A stretch of 64,000 nt of DNA from an uncultured Ignavibacteriota bacterium (GCA_903884005.1 CAISDA010000040.1:127539-191538); one strand, 5' to 3'; counted from the stretch's first letter, positions 35,661 to 45,118 are shown. Numbers and translations are program-made. Notes: a model not told the origin generated them from the sequence alone.

Positions 35661-36701
35661 TTATTCGGAGTCTGCCTTGCCCAGTCTCCGCGCTCCGCGG
35701 AGTGTTGTTGAATATTTTTTCGAATACAACGGACTTTTCACGTCGAAACTGCTGCAATGCACGGTGCCCGATTCGTGTATGAACGCATCGCCGCCGAGGC
35801 TGATCGCCACATGCGTGATGCGGGCTTTCGATGGACCGAAAAAGAGCAGGTCGCCTTCCACAAATTTCGTATAGTCGGTCCCTGCATCTTCTCCCGCTTT
35901 CCATTGCAGGCTCGCATCGCGCGGCAATTCGATGCCATTGAAGCGGAAGACCGTTTGCGTGAATCCGGAACAGTCGAACCCTTTCACCGACCGTCCGCCC
36001 CAGACGTAGGAAATACCCGAAAACATTTTTGCGGTATCGATGATGCGTTCAGACGACACGGCATCGGACACACGGACCGGTTTACGGAGCATCGACGATT
36101 CCGCCCAGCAGACCGCTCCGTCGGGCAGCATGAGCTGCATCCACGCTGCGTTTTTTTTCAGTATCGGCAAATATGTGCCGAAAAGGAACTCGGCGACAGC
36201 ATCCGCATCTTTCGCCGGGGCCGAGCGCAGAGGAACGATGAATTTTTTCGGAGTGACCTTGGCGCTCTCGATCCAATCGATCATCTCGCCAAGCGGAACC
36301 TCCGTACATTGATTGCTGCTCACCCATCCGATGTAGCCGTCGGCATGAAGCCTCACGCGTATCCAATCGGCTCCGTCTTTCTGCAGTATGTCGCCGCTTT
36401 CGCCTATCAACATTTGCGTGAGTTGTTCCGAGCGGAACGACGGCGCAGCCATCACTTGGGCCACTCCGATGCGGGCGATCGCGAAAACGTCCTTCTTGGG
36501 CACGCGCGTGATCGTTACTCTGTATCGGCGGAGCGCAGCCGTCCGTGTAAAATATGTTTCAATGCCTTCTGCGGCATAGTCACTGGACACCGTAAATTGA
36601 AATGCCGGTTTCGGTCCTTCATCGTTCACGATGCACTCGAACACTACAAACCGTGTATCGATCTGCAGTGTTCGCTGAATGTCGATTAAAATGTCTGCCA
36701 A
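35661..36701 (-). CDS. NlpC/P60 cysteine peptidase with SH3-like domains
   Basis: A C40-family peptidoglycan hydrolase of 346 aa. The C-terminal NlpC/P60 domain has the catalytic Cys in KGFDCSGFTQ, the His in RITHVAISLGG, and the third polar residue near FIHESGTVHC. The N-terminal half looks like SH3-type cell-wall modules (IRVRLHADGYIGWVSS). No clear signal peptide is seen at the TTG start used here (36701), and no other start precedes the first domain. A strong promoter 58-86 bp upstream shows it opens the operon running to scpB or further. Confidence 0.87.
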   Translation of the reverse strand: MADILIDIQRTLQIDTRFVVFECIVNDEGPKPAFQFTVSSDYAAEGIETYFTRTAALRRYRVTITRVPKKDVFAIARIGVAQVMAAPSFRSEQLTQMLIGESGDILQKDGADWIRVRLHADGYIGWVSSNQCTEVPLGEMIDWIESAKVTPKKFIVPLRSAPAKDADAVAEFLFGTYLPILKKNAAWMQLMLPDGAVCWAESSMLRKPVRVSDAVSSERIIDTAKMFSGISYVWGGRSVKGFDCSGFTQTVFRFNGIELPRDASLQWKAGEDAGTDYTKFVEGDLLFFGPSKARITHVAISLGGDAFIHESGTVHCSSFDVKSPLYSKKYSTTLRGARRLGKADSE

Positions 36702-36758
36702 TGATGTTTTGATGTTTCCCTCTGCGTTGAGATGATTATAATTTTTTCTATGTACAAA

Positions 36759-36787
36759 AATATAGCAATCTATGCACCCAATGTCAA
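36759..36787 (-). promoter_or_regulatory. Sigma70-type promoter upstream of the NlpC/P60-HNH-trpS-scpAB operon
   Basis: On the minus strand -35 TTGACA (36782-36787), 17 bp, -10 TATATT (36759-36764). It lies in the 113-bp gap after aroC and gives a leader of about 50 nt to the TTG start of the NlpC/P60 gene. Confidence 0.82.
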
Positions 36788-36814
36788 TGAAAGCGCTTCC
36801 GCGCTCTCACCTTC

Positions 36815-38002
36815 CTATTGCACCTTTTGGCCGGGCGTGTAGCGCCTTCCGATTTCTTCGATCGAATCGCCTCCGAATTTTTCGAGCAGCGCATTTGCCA
36901 GGACCGGGGCGACGGCCGCTTCTGCGATCACTGCGCATGCGGGCACGGCGCAGACATCGGACCGTTCATAACGCGCGAGCACTTCCTTCCGTGTCTTCAG
37001 ATCGATCGACTGCAAAGGGTGTGCGAGCGTCGAAATCGGCTTCATTGCTCCTCTGATCACGATCGGTTCTCCATTGCTCATTCCGCCTTCAAGTCCTCCG
37101 GCCCCGTTCCTGGGCCGAACAATCTCATTCTTCTTCGACAAGAGAATTTCATCGTGAACCTCGGATCCGTAGCGGCGCGCATTCTCGAACGCGTCGCCTA
37201 TTTCAATTCCCTTGACGGCCTGAATGGACATCACGGCGGCGGCAAGCTGGCCGTCGAGTTTTCTGTCGTATTCCACGTAACTGCCGAGCCCCATCGGCAT
37301 ACCGGATACCCAGACCTCGAAAATGCCTCCAAGCGTATCGCCTTTCTTCTTGCACGATTTAATGGCGGCAATTGCCCTCCCCTCGGCGATCTCATCGAGC
37401 ATGCGTACTTCCGATCGGTCCGCCTCCTCTGAGATGCGATATGCCCCCGGTGCCGACCGAAGCAGCGTGGCGATCTTGACATCCACGTTCCTTCTGTGCT
37501 TCAGCGAAACAGCACCGATGCTTAAAACGTGACTGCCTATGGCAATGCCGAATGTTTCCAGCAGCTTTCGTGCGACGGTGCAGCATGCCACCCTCATTGC
37601 CGTCTCTCTCGCGCTCGCGCGGTCGATGACATTGCGTATATCGTCGAACCCATACTTCAGCGCGCCCGTCATGTCGGCATGACCCGGACGCGGAATCGTG
37701 ATCTTTTCAACAATCATGCCCGTCTTTTCGACCGCCATTCGGTCGGTCCAGTTGGCCCAATCTTTATTGCGGATCAGCATGGCAATCGGTGCTCCGGTGG
37801 TTTTCCCGAACCGCACCCCGGAATAGATCTCCACCGCATCAGTTTCGATCTTCATCCTGCCGCCGCGCCCATATCCCAACTGCCGCCGTCGAAGCTGTTC
37901 GTTGATGTACGCCGCGGTCAGTTCAAGTCCTGCCGGCACTCCTTCGACAATCCCGACGAGGCCTTGTCCGTGCGATTCACCCGATGTAAAGTATCTGATC
38001 AT
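36815..38002 (-). CDS. aroC: Chorismate synthase
   Basis: Final step of the shikimate pathway, converting EPSP to chorismate with reduced FMN. The 395-aa protein begins MIRYFTSGESHGQGLVGI and has GRGGRMKIETD, PRPGHADMTGALKYG, RASARETAMRVA and GGLEGGMSNGEPIVIRGAM. The frame is open upstream, but the ATG at 38002 is the family start. A terminator and a gap lie upstream, so it is transcribed alone. Confidence 0.97.
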   Translation of the reverse strand: MIRYFTSGESHGQGLVGIVEGVPAGLELTAAYINEQLRRRQLGYGRGGRMKIETDAVEIYSGVRFGKTTGAPIAMLIRNKDWANWTDRMAVEKTGMIVEKITIPRPGHADMTGALKYGFDDIRNVIDRASARETAMRVACCTVARKLLETFGIAIGSHVLSIGAVSLKHRRNVDVKIATLLRSAPGAYRISEEADRSEVRMLDEIAEGRAIAAIKSCKKKGDTLGGIFEVWVSGMPMGLGSYVEYDRKLDGQLAAAVMSIQAVKGIEIGDAFENARRYGSEVHDEILLSKKNEIVRPRNGAGGLEGGMSNGEPIVIRGAMKPISTLAHPLQSIDLKTRKEVLARYERSDVCAVPACAVIAEAAVAPVLANALLEKFGGDSIEEIGRRYTPGQKVQ

Positions 38003-38067
38003 GCCGCTCTCTAAAGTGAGTGTAATACTGAATATACAAAAATAAACCGCATCGGGAACATGCGTGA

Positions 38068-38099
38068 ATAAAAAACCCCAAAAGAACTCTTTTGGGGTT
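38068..38099 (-). terminator. Intrinsic terminator after the Do-type protease gene
   Basis: On the minus strand a 10-bp stem (AACCCCAAAA at 38074-38083 pairing with 38090-38099, loop 38084-38089) is followed by a T-run. It lies 85 bp after the protease stop, before aroC. Confidence 0.9.
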
Positions 38100-38183
38100 G
38101 TGGCACTTTTCGCTTTGACCGGCGGAATATTTTTTCGCCGACATGCGAACTTTTCGCGTGCCGATGAGCGTCCGCGGTGTGCA

Positions 38184-39704
38184 TCAATCCTTTGGAACCA
38201 TGAGGGAGATGAAGCGCGCATTGCCATCGGCGGATTTGACGCGCATCAGGACCGCCTCTCCGGGTTTCTTTGATTTTATCATGACGTCGAATTCCCGGAC
38301 CGAGGATACATTCTCTTTGTTAACGCTGATGACGACATCGTTCGCACGCAACAGCCGGTTGAATGCTTCGCTGTATTGTTTCACATCCGTTATCATGACG
38401 CCGCCGGCTATCTGTCGTTCTTTCAAGATTTTTGGGTCGGCCTTTGCCACGGTGAACCCGAGCTTGTCGTAGACGATCGATGCCGGCGTTTTCGTGGGAT
38501 TGTCCGTTTCGTCGTCCGTGTCGCTGTTGAGTGAAATGCCCTTCTGGTCGGTGCGCGCCTTTAATTTAACGACCTTCTCCATTTGGGCGCCGTCACGCCA
38601 CAGCGTTACCGTCACCTTGTCTCCGGGGTGTTTCCCCGCGATCATTGTCTGAAGTTCGTTCGGCTCGTTCACATTACGATTGTCGACCGACAAAATGATG
38701 TCCCCTTCCTTGATGCCGGCCTCCTTTGCCGCCTCTCCCATCACGTCCTGCACGATGACCCCTTCCGCCTTCGGCAGTCCGTTCGCTTTCGCCATTGTTT
38801 CATCAACTTTCTGTATTGACACTCCGATGTACCCCCGTTCGACCTTCCCGTGAAGGATCAGGTCCGTTGCTACGGTTTTCGCCAGATCGATCGGAATGGC
38901 AAATCCATAGCCTTGGTACATGCCGTTCGTGGATTGGATCGCCGTATTGATGCCGATGACTTCGCCATAGATATTCACGAGCGCGCCGCCGCTGTTCCCC
39001 GGATTGATCGCTGCATCGGTCTGTATGAAATTTTCAATTCCGTATGTGTCGCCGATGATCCGTATGTTCCGGCCTATATAACTGACAATGCCGGCCGTCA
39101 CCGTCGAATTGAGTCCCAGCGGATTGCCGATCGCGATCGCCCACTGTCCGACTTCAAGTTCCGAAGAATTGCCGAGTATCGCGACCGGAAGGTCGGCCGC
39201 ATCGATCTTGATGACGGCAATATCGGTCATCGGATCCGTCCCGATCAGTTTCGCCTTGAAGCGTTTCGTGTCGTTCATGATCACTTCGATCCCGTTGTCG
39301 GCGGCTTCTTCAACGACATGATTGTTCGTGAGTATGTATCCGTCCTTCGTGACAATGACCCCCGAGCCTGCGCCCTGCTGCTGCTGGCCTTCAGGCGACC
39401 GAAATTTGAAATCGGGAAAGTTATGAAAGAATTCGTTCATTTCATCGGTCTTCTTCGCCTTCGTGGTCACGATGATGGATACAACGGGCGGTGTCGACAT
39501 TTTCGCCACATTGGCAAAGGCTTCGTTCATCGCCTTGAGATGATCGTCCGATTTGAGCGGCGATTTATCGGCTCCGAGTTTGATCTCCTTCGGCGATGCA
39601 TCGCTGAAACTCGTCCCGTTATAATTGGTCACCAGCACAATGCCGAACATCGCTCCCGCTGCGAGAAGAAAGACGGCCGATAGGAAATTTTTTTTCTTTG
39701 TCAT
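38184..39704 (-). CDS. Do/DegP family periplasmic serine protease
   Basis: HtrA-type protease and chaperone of the envelope. The 506-aa protein has an N-terminal hydrophobic anchor or signal (about residues 6-26), the trypsin-like triad (His in ILTNNHVVEEA, Asp in DPMTDIAVIKI, Ser in NPGNSGGALVN), and two PDZ domains (about 290-375 and 415-505). The ATG at 39704 has a GGAGGGAT ribosome site. Close to DegP/DegQ rather than single-PDZ DegS. Confidence 0.95.
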   Translation of the reverse strand: MTKKKNFLSAVFLLAAGAMFGIVLVTNYNGTSFSDASPKEIKLGADKSPLKSDDHLKAMNEAFANVAKMSTPPVVSIIVTTKAKKTDEMNEFFHNFPDFKFRSPEGQQQQGAGSGVIVTKDGYILTNNHVVEEAADNGIEVIMNDTKRFKAKLIGTDPMTDIAVIKIDAADLPVAILGNSSELEVGQWAIAIGNPLGLNSTVTAGIVSYIGRNIRIIGDTYGIENFIQTDAAINPGNSGGALVNIYGEVIGINTAIQSTNGMYQGYGFAIPIDLAKTVATDLILHGKVERGYIGVSIQKVDETMAKANGLPKAEGVIVQDVMGEAAKEAGIKEGDIILSVDNRNVNEPNELQTMIAGKHPGDKVTVTLWRDGAQMEKVVKLKARTDQKGISLNSDTDDETDNPTKTPASIVYDKLGFTVAKADPKILKERQIAGGVMITDVKQYSEAFNRLLRANDVVISVNKENVSSVREFDVMIKSKKPGEAVLMRVKSADGNARFISLMVPKD

Positions 39705-39924
39705 TACTGTATCCCTCCTCTGCTGATTATTCACGTATGCACATGTGTTCTTGTGTTAAACTGTTTTCCTGGCTCACTTCTCTGCCCCCGGCAGTGAACG
39801 CTGAGACAGATGATCTCACACCCGACAGACATGCAATGCACACGTCTATCGTTGCAACACCACACGCGTTCCGTTTGTTCACCTCGTGCGGCTTTTCCAT
39901 GCATCCACCAGAACATCGTCGGGA

Positions 39925-40683
39925 TCACCGGCACAACATGGACAATGACCGGAGTGTCCTCATTCCCGCAATGTGGTATCTCATGAAGGCCTGAAGCACT
40001 TCGAGCACCTCATCGCGCGCCGTCACCGAGAACGTCAATTCCGTCGATTGCGCGAGCGGAACGCGGGTCACATACCGCATCGATTTCAGGCTGCCCATGG
40101 ACAGCGGCATGCCCGATTGTGCAGACGTTGCCGCGCACGCTGCGCAGACAATCGTGCCTTCGGAGAGCTGAAAGCGCGCATGTCCCGCCGTCGCCTCAAT
40201 CGCCGTCCCGCAATGGACGCAGCGGTCAAGCGTCAGGCTCAAGCCGATCCGGTGAATAAAATTCATGATGAATGCGATGAACACATTCACCGGATTGTTC
40301 TGCGCACGGTCAATTTCACAGAGCGTTTCCACAACCGAACAATATAACTGCTCGTCTTCGTGCTCGTCGTGCATCGTCATGGACAGGAGTTCGATGACGG
40401 CCAGGCCCGCCGCCAGTTTATCCTCGACTGCGAAAATATTTTTGAGCGGCAGCGCGATCTCGCACTTCGACAAGAGCGAGAGCTCGCGGTTCTGCTTCTT
40501 GTAGAAAACGACTGAACTGATCGTCATCGGTTCAAGTGATGCCCCGACCTTGTTCTTTGCCGTTCGCACCCCTTTGGCGATGACCTTCAGCTTTCCATAC
40601 TTGCGCGTGTAGAGCGTCACGATCTTGCTCGTGTCGCCGTATTTCATCGCGTGCAGTACGATCGCGTCCGTAGAGACGATCAC
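39925..40683 (-). CDS. recO: DNA repair protein RecO
   Basis: Mediator that loads RecA onto SSB-coated gaps with RecR. The 252-aa protein begins with an OB fold (STDAIVLHAMKYGDTSKIVT) and has the zinc-finger cysteines CVHCG and CAAC. It overlaps mtnA by 4 nt, so it is translated from the mtnA transcript. The 220-bp gap after it has no gene I can support. Confidence 0.94.
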   Translation of the reverse strand: MIVSTDAIVLHAMKYGDTSKIVTLYTRKYGKLKVIAKGVRTAKNKVGASLEPMTISSVVFYKKQNRELSLLSKCEIALPLKNIFAVEDKLAAGLAVIELLSMTMHDEHEDEQLYCSVVETLCEIDRAQNNPVNVFIAFIMNFIHRIGLSLTLDRCVHCGTAIEATAGHARFQLSEGTIVCAACAATSAQSGMPLSMGSLKSMRYVTRVPLAQSTELTFSVTARDEVLEVLQAFMRYHIAGMRTLRSLSMLCR

Positions 40684-41726
40684 GCTGCGCCTCGTGTTCC
40701 AAACAGTGCGGCGATGGATTCCGTGAAGGGCGGCCTGAGTATGCCCCGCTCGGTGACAATGCCTGAAATCAATTCATGCGGGGTGACATCGAACGCCGGA
40801 TTGAACACATGAACATCCCGTGGCGCAACCATCACCGGTCCGCACATGGCCACTTCATCTCTCGATCGTTCCTCGATCGGAATGGCAGCACCGTTGATGA
40901 TTCCGCAATCGAACGTCGATGTCGGCGCGGCGACATAGAACGGTATGCCGTGATGCTTTGCCAGAATGGCGACGCCGTATGTGCCGATCTTATTTGCGGT
41001 GTCTCCGTTTGCGGCGATTCTGTCCGCCCCCACGATAGCCATGGCGATATTCTTTTTGTGAAACGATACGGCTGTAGCCGTGTCGGGGATAAGAGTTACA
41101 GGAATCCCTTCACGCTGCAATTCCCACGCTGTCAACCTGCTTCCTTGCAGGAGCGGCCGTGTTTCATCGGCAATAACGGACACCGATTTCCCCTGTCTGT
41201 GCGCGGTGATCACGATGCCGAGCGCCGTGCCGATGCCTCCTGTGGCAAGCGCACCCGTGTTGCAGTGCGTGAGTATGACAGCGTCCGTCGGCACGAGCGT
41301 CGAGCCGTGTGCTCCTATCGCCGCACACATGGCGGCATCTTCGCTGTGTATCGCCCCGGCCTCCGAGACGAGACTCCTGTAGACGTCCTCTCCCCCCATG
41401 TGAATTTTTAGACGCGCAACGCTTCGCATTCGTTCCACCGCCCAAAACAAATTTTTTGCAGTGGGCCGGGTGGCCGTGAGCAGCGCGCACGATGCGTCCA
41501 GCGCCGCCTCGAGCGCCTCGCCGGAGGCGGACGGTGCGTCTCTCATGCCAAGAACGACCCCGTATGCGGCGGCGATGCCGATAAGCGGCGCCCCCCGCAC
41601 CTGCAAGCGCCTGATCGCCTCTGCCACGGCATTGATATCGTTCGTTTCCACATACCGCTCTTCACCCGGGAGGAGCGTTTGGTCAAGAAACCTGACCCTG
41701 CCGTTGATCCATTCGATGCTGTTCAT
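40680..41726 (-). CDS. mtnA: S-methyl-5-thioribose-1-phosphate isomerase
   Basis: Second step of methionine salvage, converting MTR-1-P to MTRu-1-P. The 348-aa protein has RRLQVRGAPLIGIAAAYG, the catalytic Cys in THCNTGALATGG and Asp in VGADRIAANGDTANKIGTY. It is coupled to recO by a 4-nt overlap. The rest of the pathway (mtnP, mtnB, mtnC, mtnD) is not in the window. Confidence 0.95.
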   Translation of the reverse strand: MNSIEWINGRVRFLDQTLLPGEERYVETNDINAVAEAIRRLQVRGAPLIGIAAAYGVVLGMRDAPSASGEALEAALDASCALLTATRPTAKNLFWAVERMRSVARLKIHMGGEDVYRSLVSEAGAIHSEDAAMCAAIGAHGSTLVPTDAVILTHCNTGALATGGIGTALGIVITAHRQGKSVSVIADETRPLLQGSRLTAWELQREGIPVTLIPDTATAVSFHKKNIAMAIVGADRIAANGDTANKIGTYGVAILAKHHGIPFYVAAPTSTFDCGIINGAAIPIEERSRDEVAMCGPVMVAPRDVHVFNPAFDVTPHELISGIVTERGILRPPFTESIAALFGTRGAA

Positions 41727-41750
41727 GCTGTCGTCCTTGTGTGAACACAG

Positions 41751-41773
41751 AAGCCCGCTGTACGAGCGGGCTT
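41751..41773. other. Stable hairpin between the PfkB kinase gene and mtnA
   Basis: A 9-bp perfect stem AAGCCCGCT/AGCGGGCTT with a 5-nt loop. No T-tract follows on either strand, so it is not a clear terminator; it may attenuate read-through or stabilise an mRNA end. Confidence 0.6.
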
Positions 41774-41810
41774 TGGTGATAGTTCGGTGCTTGCGAATAA
41801 CAACGGCGCG

Positions 41811-42722
41811 CTATTCTTCGAAATTTGAGAGTGCGCGAAATTCCCGGTAGCGGTCCTGTATGCGAAGATAGGTCAGATCACGGAGCGCGTCAAGTGAAAA
41901 CTGTTCGACGCAAAATGACGCCATCGTACTGCCGTAGATGACGGCCTTCTTCAGATTTTCAACCGATATGTCATCGGTTTTTGCGAGATATCCGATGAAT
42001 CCCCCGGCGAACGTGTCTCCGGCGCCGGTCGGATCAAAGATGTTCTCCAGCGGGTACGCAGGCGCCGAGAACACCGTGCTTCCTGTAATGAGGAGCGCCC
42101 CGTGCTCCCCTTTTTTAATGATAAGGATGTTGACACCCAACGCCAGGATCTTCTTCGCTGCGCGGAAGAGATTGGCTTCGCCGGCCAGAAGCCGCGCCTC
42201 TGAATCGTTGATGATCAGCACATCGAGAAGCGCTATGGTCTTCAGGAGCTCGTCGCGTTTTCCTTCGATCCAAAAATTCATCGTGTCTCCGACCACCAGT
42301 TTCGGCCTCTCGATCTGCTCGAGCACGCGCCTCTGCAGAACGGGATCGATGTTGCCCAGGCAAACATACTTGCTCGTTGTATAGGCCGCAGGTATTTTCG
42401 GATCGAACTCTTTGAAGACGTTGAGGTCCGTAAAGAGTGTATCGCGCACATTCAAATCGTAATGATAACGGCCGCCCCATCGGAACGTCTTTCCGTCGGC
42501 AACCGTTTCAATGCCGTCGGTGCCGATGTTGCGCGACTGTAAAAAATCGATTCCCGATTTCGGAAAATCTCCGCCGACTACTCCCACCAGATTCACCGGC
42601 GAGGCAAAATAACTTGACGCTGTGGAAATGTACGTGGCGGAACCGCCGAGCGCATCATCCACTTTTCCGAATGGGGTTTCAATGGTATCCAACGCCAGCG
42701 ACCCTACGACTAAAAGACTCAC
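41811..42722 (-). CDS. PfkB-family carbohydrate kinase
   Basis: A 303-aa ribokinase-fold sugar or nucleoside kinase. It has the N-terminal glycine pair in ALGGSATYIS and the C-terminal signature with catalytic Asp, DPTGAGDTFAGGFIG. The substrate cannot be read from the motifs. The GTG start is preceded by AGGAGG. It precedes mtnA, hinting at a ribose- or nucleoside-related substrate, but a hairpin lies between them. Confidence 0.9.
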   Translation of the reverse strand: MSLLVVGSLALDTIETPFGKVDDALGGSATYISTASSYFASPVNLVGVVGGDFPKSGIDFLQSRNIGTDGIETVADGKTFRWGGRYHYDLNVRDTLFTDLNVFKEFDPKIPAAYTTSKYVCLGNIDPVLQRRVLEQIERPKLVVGDTMNFWIEGKRDELLKTIALLDVLIINDSEARLLAGEANLFRAAKKILALGVNILIIKKGEHGALLITGSTVFSAPAYPLENIFDPTGAGDTFAGGFIGYLAKTDDISVENLKKAVIYGSTMASFCVEQFSLDALRDLTYLRIQDRYREFRALSNFEE

Positions 42723-42834
42723 GAATTCCTCCTAATATGAAATATCACGCTCTAATTTTTTTACCGAAAAAAGAATGCCTGCCAAGCGCAGAATACACTG
42801 TTATAATTAATAATAATTGGGCGATAAACAAGGA

Positions 42835-43314
42835 TTATTTACTGACGTCCGGAAATATTTCAGCCAGCGCCGCCGCGGTCTTGCCTTTGACGATATAATC
42901 GTGAACGATTTCCAACGCGCGGACTTGTCCTGGCCAGACAAGGAGAGCCTTTGCACGTTCCACCGAGCACCATTCACAGGAACGATGCTCGTGCGACAAC
43001 ACCGGTTCAGCCTCAGGTGCAGTCTGGACGGCGAACACGGGACTATGGTGGATCACATTGCTCCGATGATCATAGAAGACGTTCACATGCGGCACGACCC
43101 ACATCCGCTGGGGGAGGAGCCTCGTCTCTTCGTACAATTCGCGCAACGCCGTCTCGACAGCCGATTCGCCTGCTTCAATGCCCCCGCTAGCGATCTGCCA
43201 ACTGTCGGGATACAATTCCTCATCGAGCGCGCGGCGAAGCAGCAAATACTCGGGACTGTTATTTTGAAAGCGGAACACGCACACTTCCACGATGCGGCAG
43301 ACGACGTTCAGCAT
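42835..43314 (-). CDS. Nudix hydrolase
   Basis: A 159-aa hydrolase of nucleoside diphosphates linked to X. The Nudix box is complete: GGIEAGESAVETALRELYEE then T. The N-terminal part resembles the dNTP/dATP pyrophosphatase type (MutT/NudB-like), but substrate is unknown. It begins 4 nt before the RsuA-like gene ends in transcription order and shares its transcript. Confidence 0.92.
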   Translation of the reverse strand: MLNVVCRIVEVCVFRFQNNSPEYLLLRRALDEELYPDSWQIASGGIEAGESAVETALRELYEETRLLPQRMWVVPHVNVFYDHRSNVIHHSPVFAVQTAPEAEPVLSHEHRSCEWCSVERAKALLVWPGQVRALEIVHDYIVKGKTAAALAEIFPDVSK

Positions 43315-43318
43315 ACGG

Positions 43319-44056
43319 TCATTTCATTAATCGGTGAATTTCATTCTCGTCCAGCGTTCGCCACTTCCCTATCGCAATGCCCAGCACGGATACTGATCCG
43401 ATCGCCGTTCGGTGCAAGGCTGTGACCTCGTGTCCGATGGAGGCGAACATCTTTCGGACCTGCCGGTTTTTGCCCTCAGTGATGGTGATGGTGCACTCCG
43501 TTTCACTCTCGCGTATCTCTATGTCGCGAAGCACGGAGGGCCGCGTCGTATAACCACCGTTGATGAGAACACCGTGTTCCAGCGCACGTCGATCGTCATC
43601 GGTGAGCCGTCCCTCTGCTTCGACGCGATACGATTTCGGACACAATGATTCGGGATTGGTCAGTCGTTCTCCTAACTGCGAATCGTTGGTGACAATGAGC
43701 GCGCCCGATGTATCCATATCCAATCGCCCGACCGGAAATACGAACTGGTCGGTCTTCGGGAGCAAATCGTAGATCGTTTCCCTGCCCCGCTCATCGACGC
43801 GTGTGGTAATATACCCGGTCGGTTTGTTCAGGAGGATGTAGATGAATTTCTTTTTTGTTGCCACCTCTGTGCCGTCGACAGCGATCCGATCCTTTTCCAT
43901 GTCAACGCGCTGCGCGGCATTGTGTGCAGGCACGCCGTTCACTGTGACCCTGCCGCCGGCAATGATGGATTCGGCCTGCGTCCGGGAACAGAACCCCAAT
44001 TTTGAAAGGGCTCGGGCAAGACTCACTGCCGGAAGATATACGTTGTTGGTTTTCAC
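43319..44056 (-). CDS. Pseudouridine synthase, RsuA/RluB/E/F family
   Basis: A second rRNA pseudouridine synthase in the window (245 aa). It has an S4 domain (LARALSKLGFCSRTQAESII), the catalytic Asp in GRLDMDTSGALIV and EGKNRQVRKMF. An ATG at 44143 lies inside the upstream methyltransferase gene and would add residues not typical of the family, so GTG 44056 is used here. The start is uncertain. It differs from the other paralogue in lacking a long basic tail. Confidence 0.88.
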   Translation of the reverse strand: MKTNNVYLPAVSLARALSKLGFCSRTQAESIIAGGRVTVNGVPAHNAAQRVDMEKDRIAVDGTEVATKKKFIYILLNKPTGYITTRVDERGRETIYDLLPKTDQFVFPVGRLDMDTSGALIVTNDSQLGERLTNPESLCPKSYRVEAEGRLTDDDRRALEHGVLINGGYTTRPSVLRDIEIRESETECTITITEGKNRQVRKMFASIGHEVTALHRTAIGSVSVLGIAIGKWRTLDENEIHRLMK

Positions 44057-44093
44057 TGATGCGGTCGTTACGGTTAGTTCTCGACAATTCCGG

Positions 44094-44927
44094 TCACCGG
44101 AGACGCACGGCTGCAAGGATGACTGCGGCAGCAGCGGCGGCATTGAGCGACTCGGCTTTGCCGAATTTTGGTATCATCACGCATTCATCGAGCAATGCGA
44201 TCACGTCAGGCGCAAGGCCGTGAGCTTCGTTCCCGAACACAATCACGCTTTTCGCCGCCCATTGAATCGTCCGGATATCTGCTGCTGCATTCACATCGGC
44301 GCCATAGAGAGTAAAACCGGCGTCACGGCACGCCGTCAATGCCTGGACCAATGTCCGCAGTGGAGGCTGCGCGCCCGATTCGATCGGCAGTTCGATCACA
44401 GGTAGATGAAACAGCGACCCCATCGTTGACCGCACGACCTTGGGATTGTAGAGTTCCACAGATCCCTCGCTGAGAATAACGGCATCGGCGCCGAACCAAT
44501 CTGCGGAACGGATTATTGTTCCGACATTGCCCGGCTCCGAAATCCGGTCGAGCGCAACGATCAATCCCGCCGCCCTGGATCGCATGGCATTAAGCTCGCC
44601 GGAGAGCAGATACGAATACTGTTCCGCAATGAGCGCCGCCCCCTGCGCCGTCACGGTTTCGGTGATGGCGGACAATTCCCGCTCGGTGACCTCATACGAG
44701 GCATCGGCGCGCTTCACTGCCGAGGCAAACACCGTCGCAAATTGCGCATTCTCTTTCGCATGCGCGGTATACACGAACACTGGTATGCGCTGCAGTGTGC
44801 CGCATGCCTCTTCAATTGAACGCCAGCCTTCGACGACGAAAAGTTTTTCTTCGGCCCTGTGTTTTTTTTGCGACAGTGTCTTGAGAAATTTTAATTGCGA
44901 TTTGCTGATCTGCCGTGTCGTATCCAT
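44094..44927 (-). CDS. TrmH/SpoU-family RNA 2'-O-methyltransferase
   Basis: A 277-aa SPOUT methyltransferase acting on rRNA or tRNA ribose. Three SPOUT motifs are visible: DRISEPGNVGTIIRSADWF, VFGNEAHGL, and AESLNAAAAAAVIL. An N-terminal substrate-binding domain (LKFLKTLSQKKHRAEEKLFV) is of the RlmB/TsnR type. The target nucleotide is not known. Confidence 0.93.
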   Translation of the reverse strand: MDTTRQISKSQLKFLKTLSQKKHRAEEKLFVVEGWRSIEEACGTLQRIPVFVYTAHAKENAQFATVFASAVKRADASYEVTERELSAITETVTAQGAALIAEQYSYLLSGELNAMRSRAAGLIVALDRISEPGNVGTIIRSADWFGADAVILSEGSVELYNPKVVRSTMGSLFHLPVIELPIESGAQPPLRTLVQALTACRDAGFTLYGADVNAAADIRTIQWAAKSVIVFGNEAHGLAPDVIALLDECVMIPKFGKAESLNAAAAAAVILAAVRLR

Positions 44928-44952
44928 AATATGAATATACGCGAACTATTTA

Positions 44953-44987
44953 AAAATAAAAAACGCGATGAATGAATCATCGCGTTT
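44953..44987 (-). terminator. Intrinsic terminator after tRNA-Pro
   Basis: An 11-bp perfect stem (AAACGCGATGA at 44961-44971 pairing with 44977-44987, 5-nt loop) followed on the minus strand by a T-rich run (TTTATTTTTAAA). It is 12 nt after the tRNA 3' end and separates it from the methyltransferase gene. Confidence 0.85.
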
Positions 44988-44998
44988 ATATGTATGCG

Positions 44999-45073
44999 TC
45001 GGGGTGAGAGGATTCGAACCTCCGACCTCCTGGTCCCGAACCAGGCGCTCTAACCGGGCTGAGCCACACCCCG
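44999..45073 (-). tRNA. tRNA-Pro (anticodon CGG)
   Basis: A 75-nt cloverleaf on the minus strand with a 7-bp acceptor stem (CGGGGTG/CACCCCG) and discriminator A. The anticodon arm is CCTGG-TTCGGGA-CCAGG, giving anticodon CGG for the CCG codon, and the T arm holds GGTTCGAATCC. CCA is not encoded. A promoter and a terminator flank it, so it is an independent transcript. Confidence 0.97.
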
Positions 45074-45090
45074 AATAAATTTTGCCTAGA

Positions 45091-45118
45091 AATATACATA
45101 ATTTTTCCAAAAACTCAA
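45091..45118 (-). promoter_or_regulatory. Promoter of tRNA-Pro
   Basis: On the minus strand -35 TTGAGT (45113-45118), 16 bp, -10 TATATT (45091-45096). The tRNA starts 17 nt after the -10 box. Confidence 0.68.

Noticed and set aside
39705-39924. 220-bp gap after recO with a plus-strand frame
   Set aside because: No ribosome site, hairpin or similarity; I see nothing supportable beyond the promoter region of the Do-type protease.
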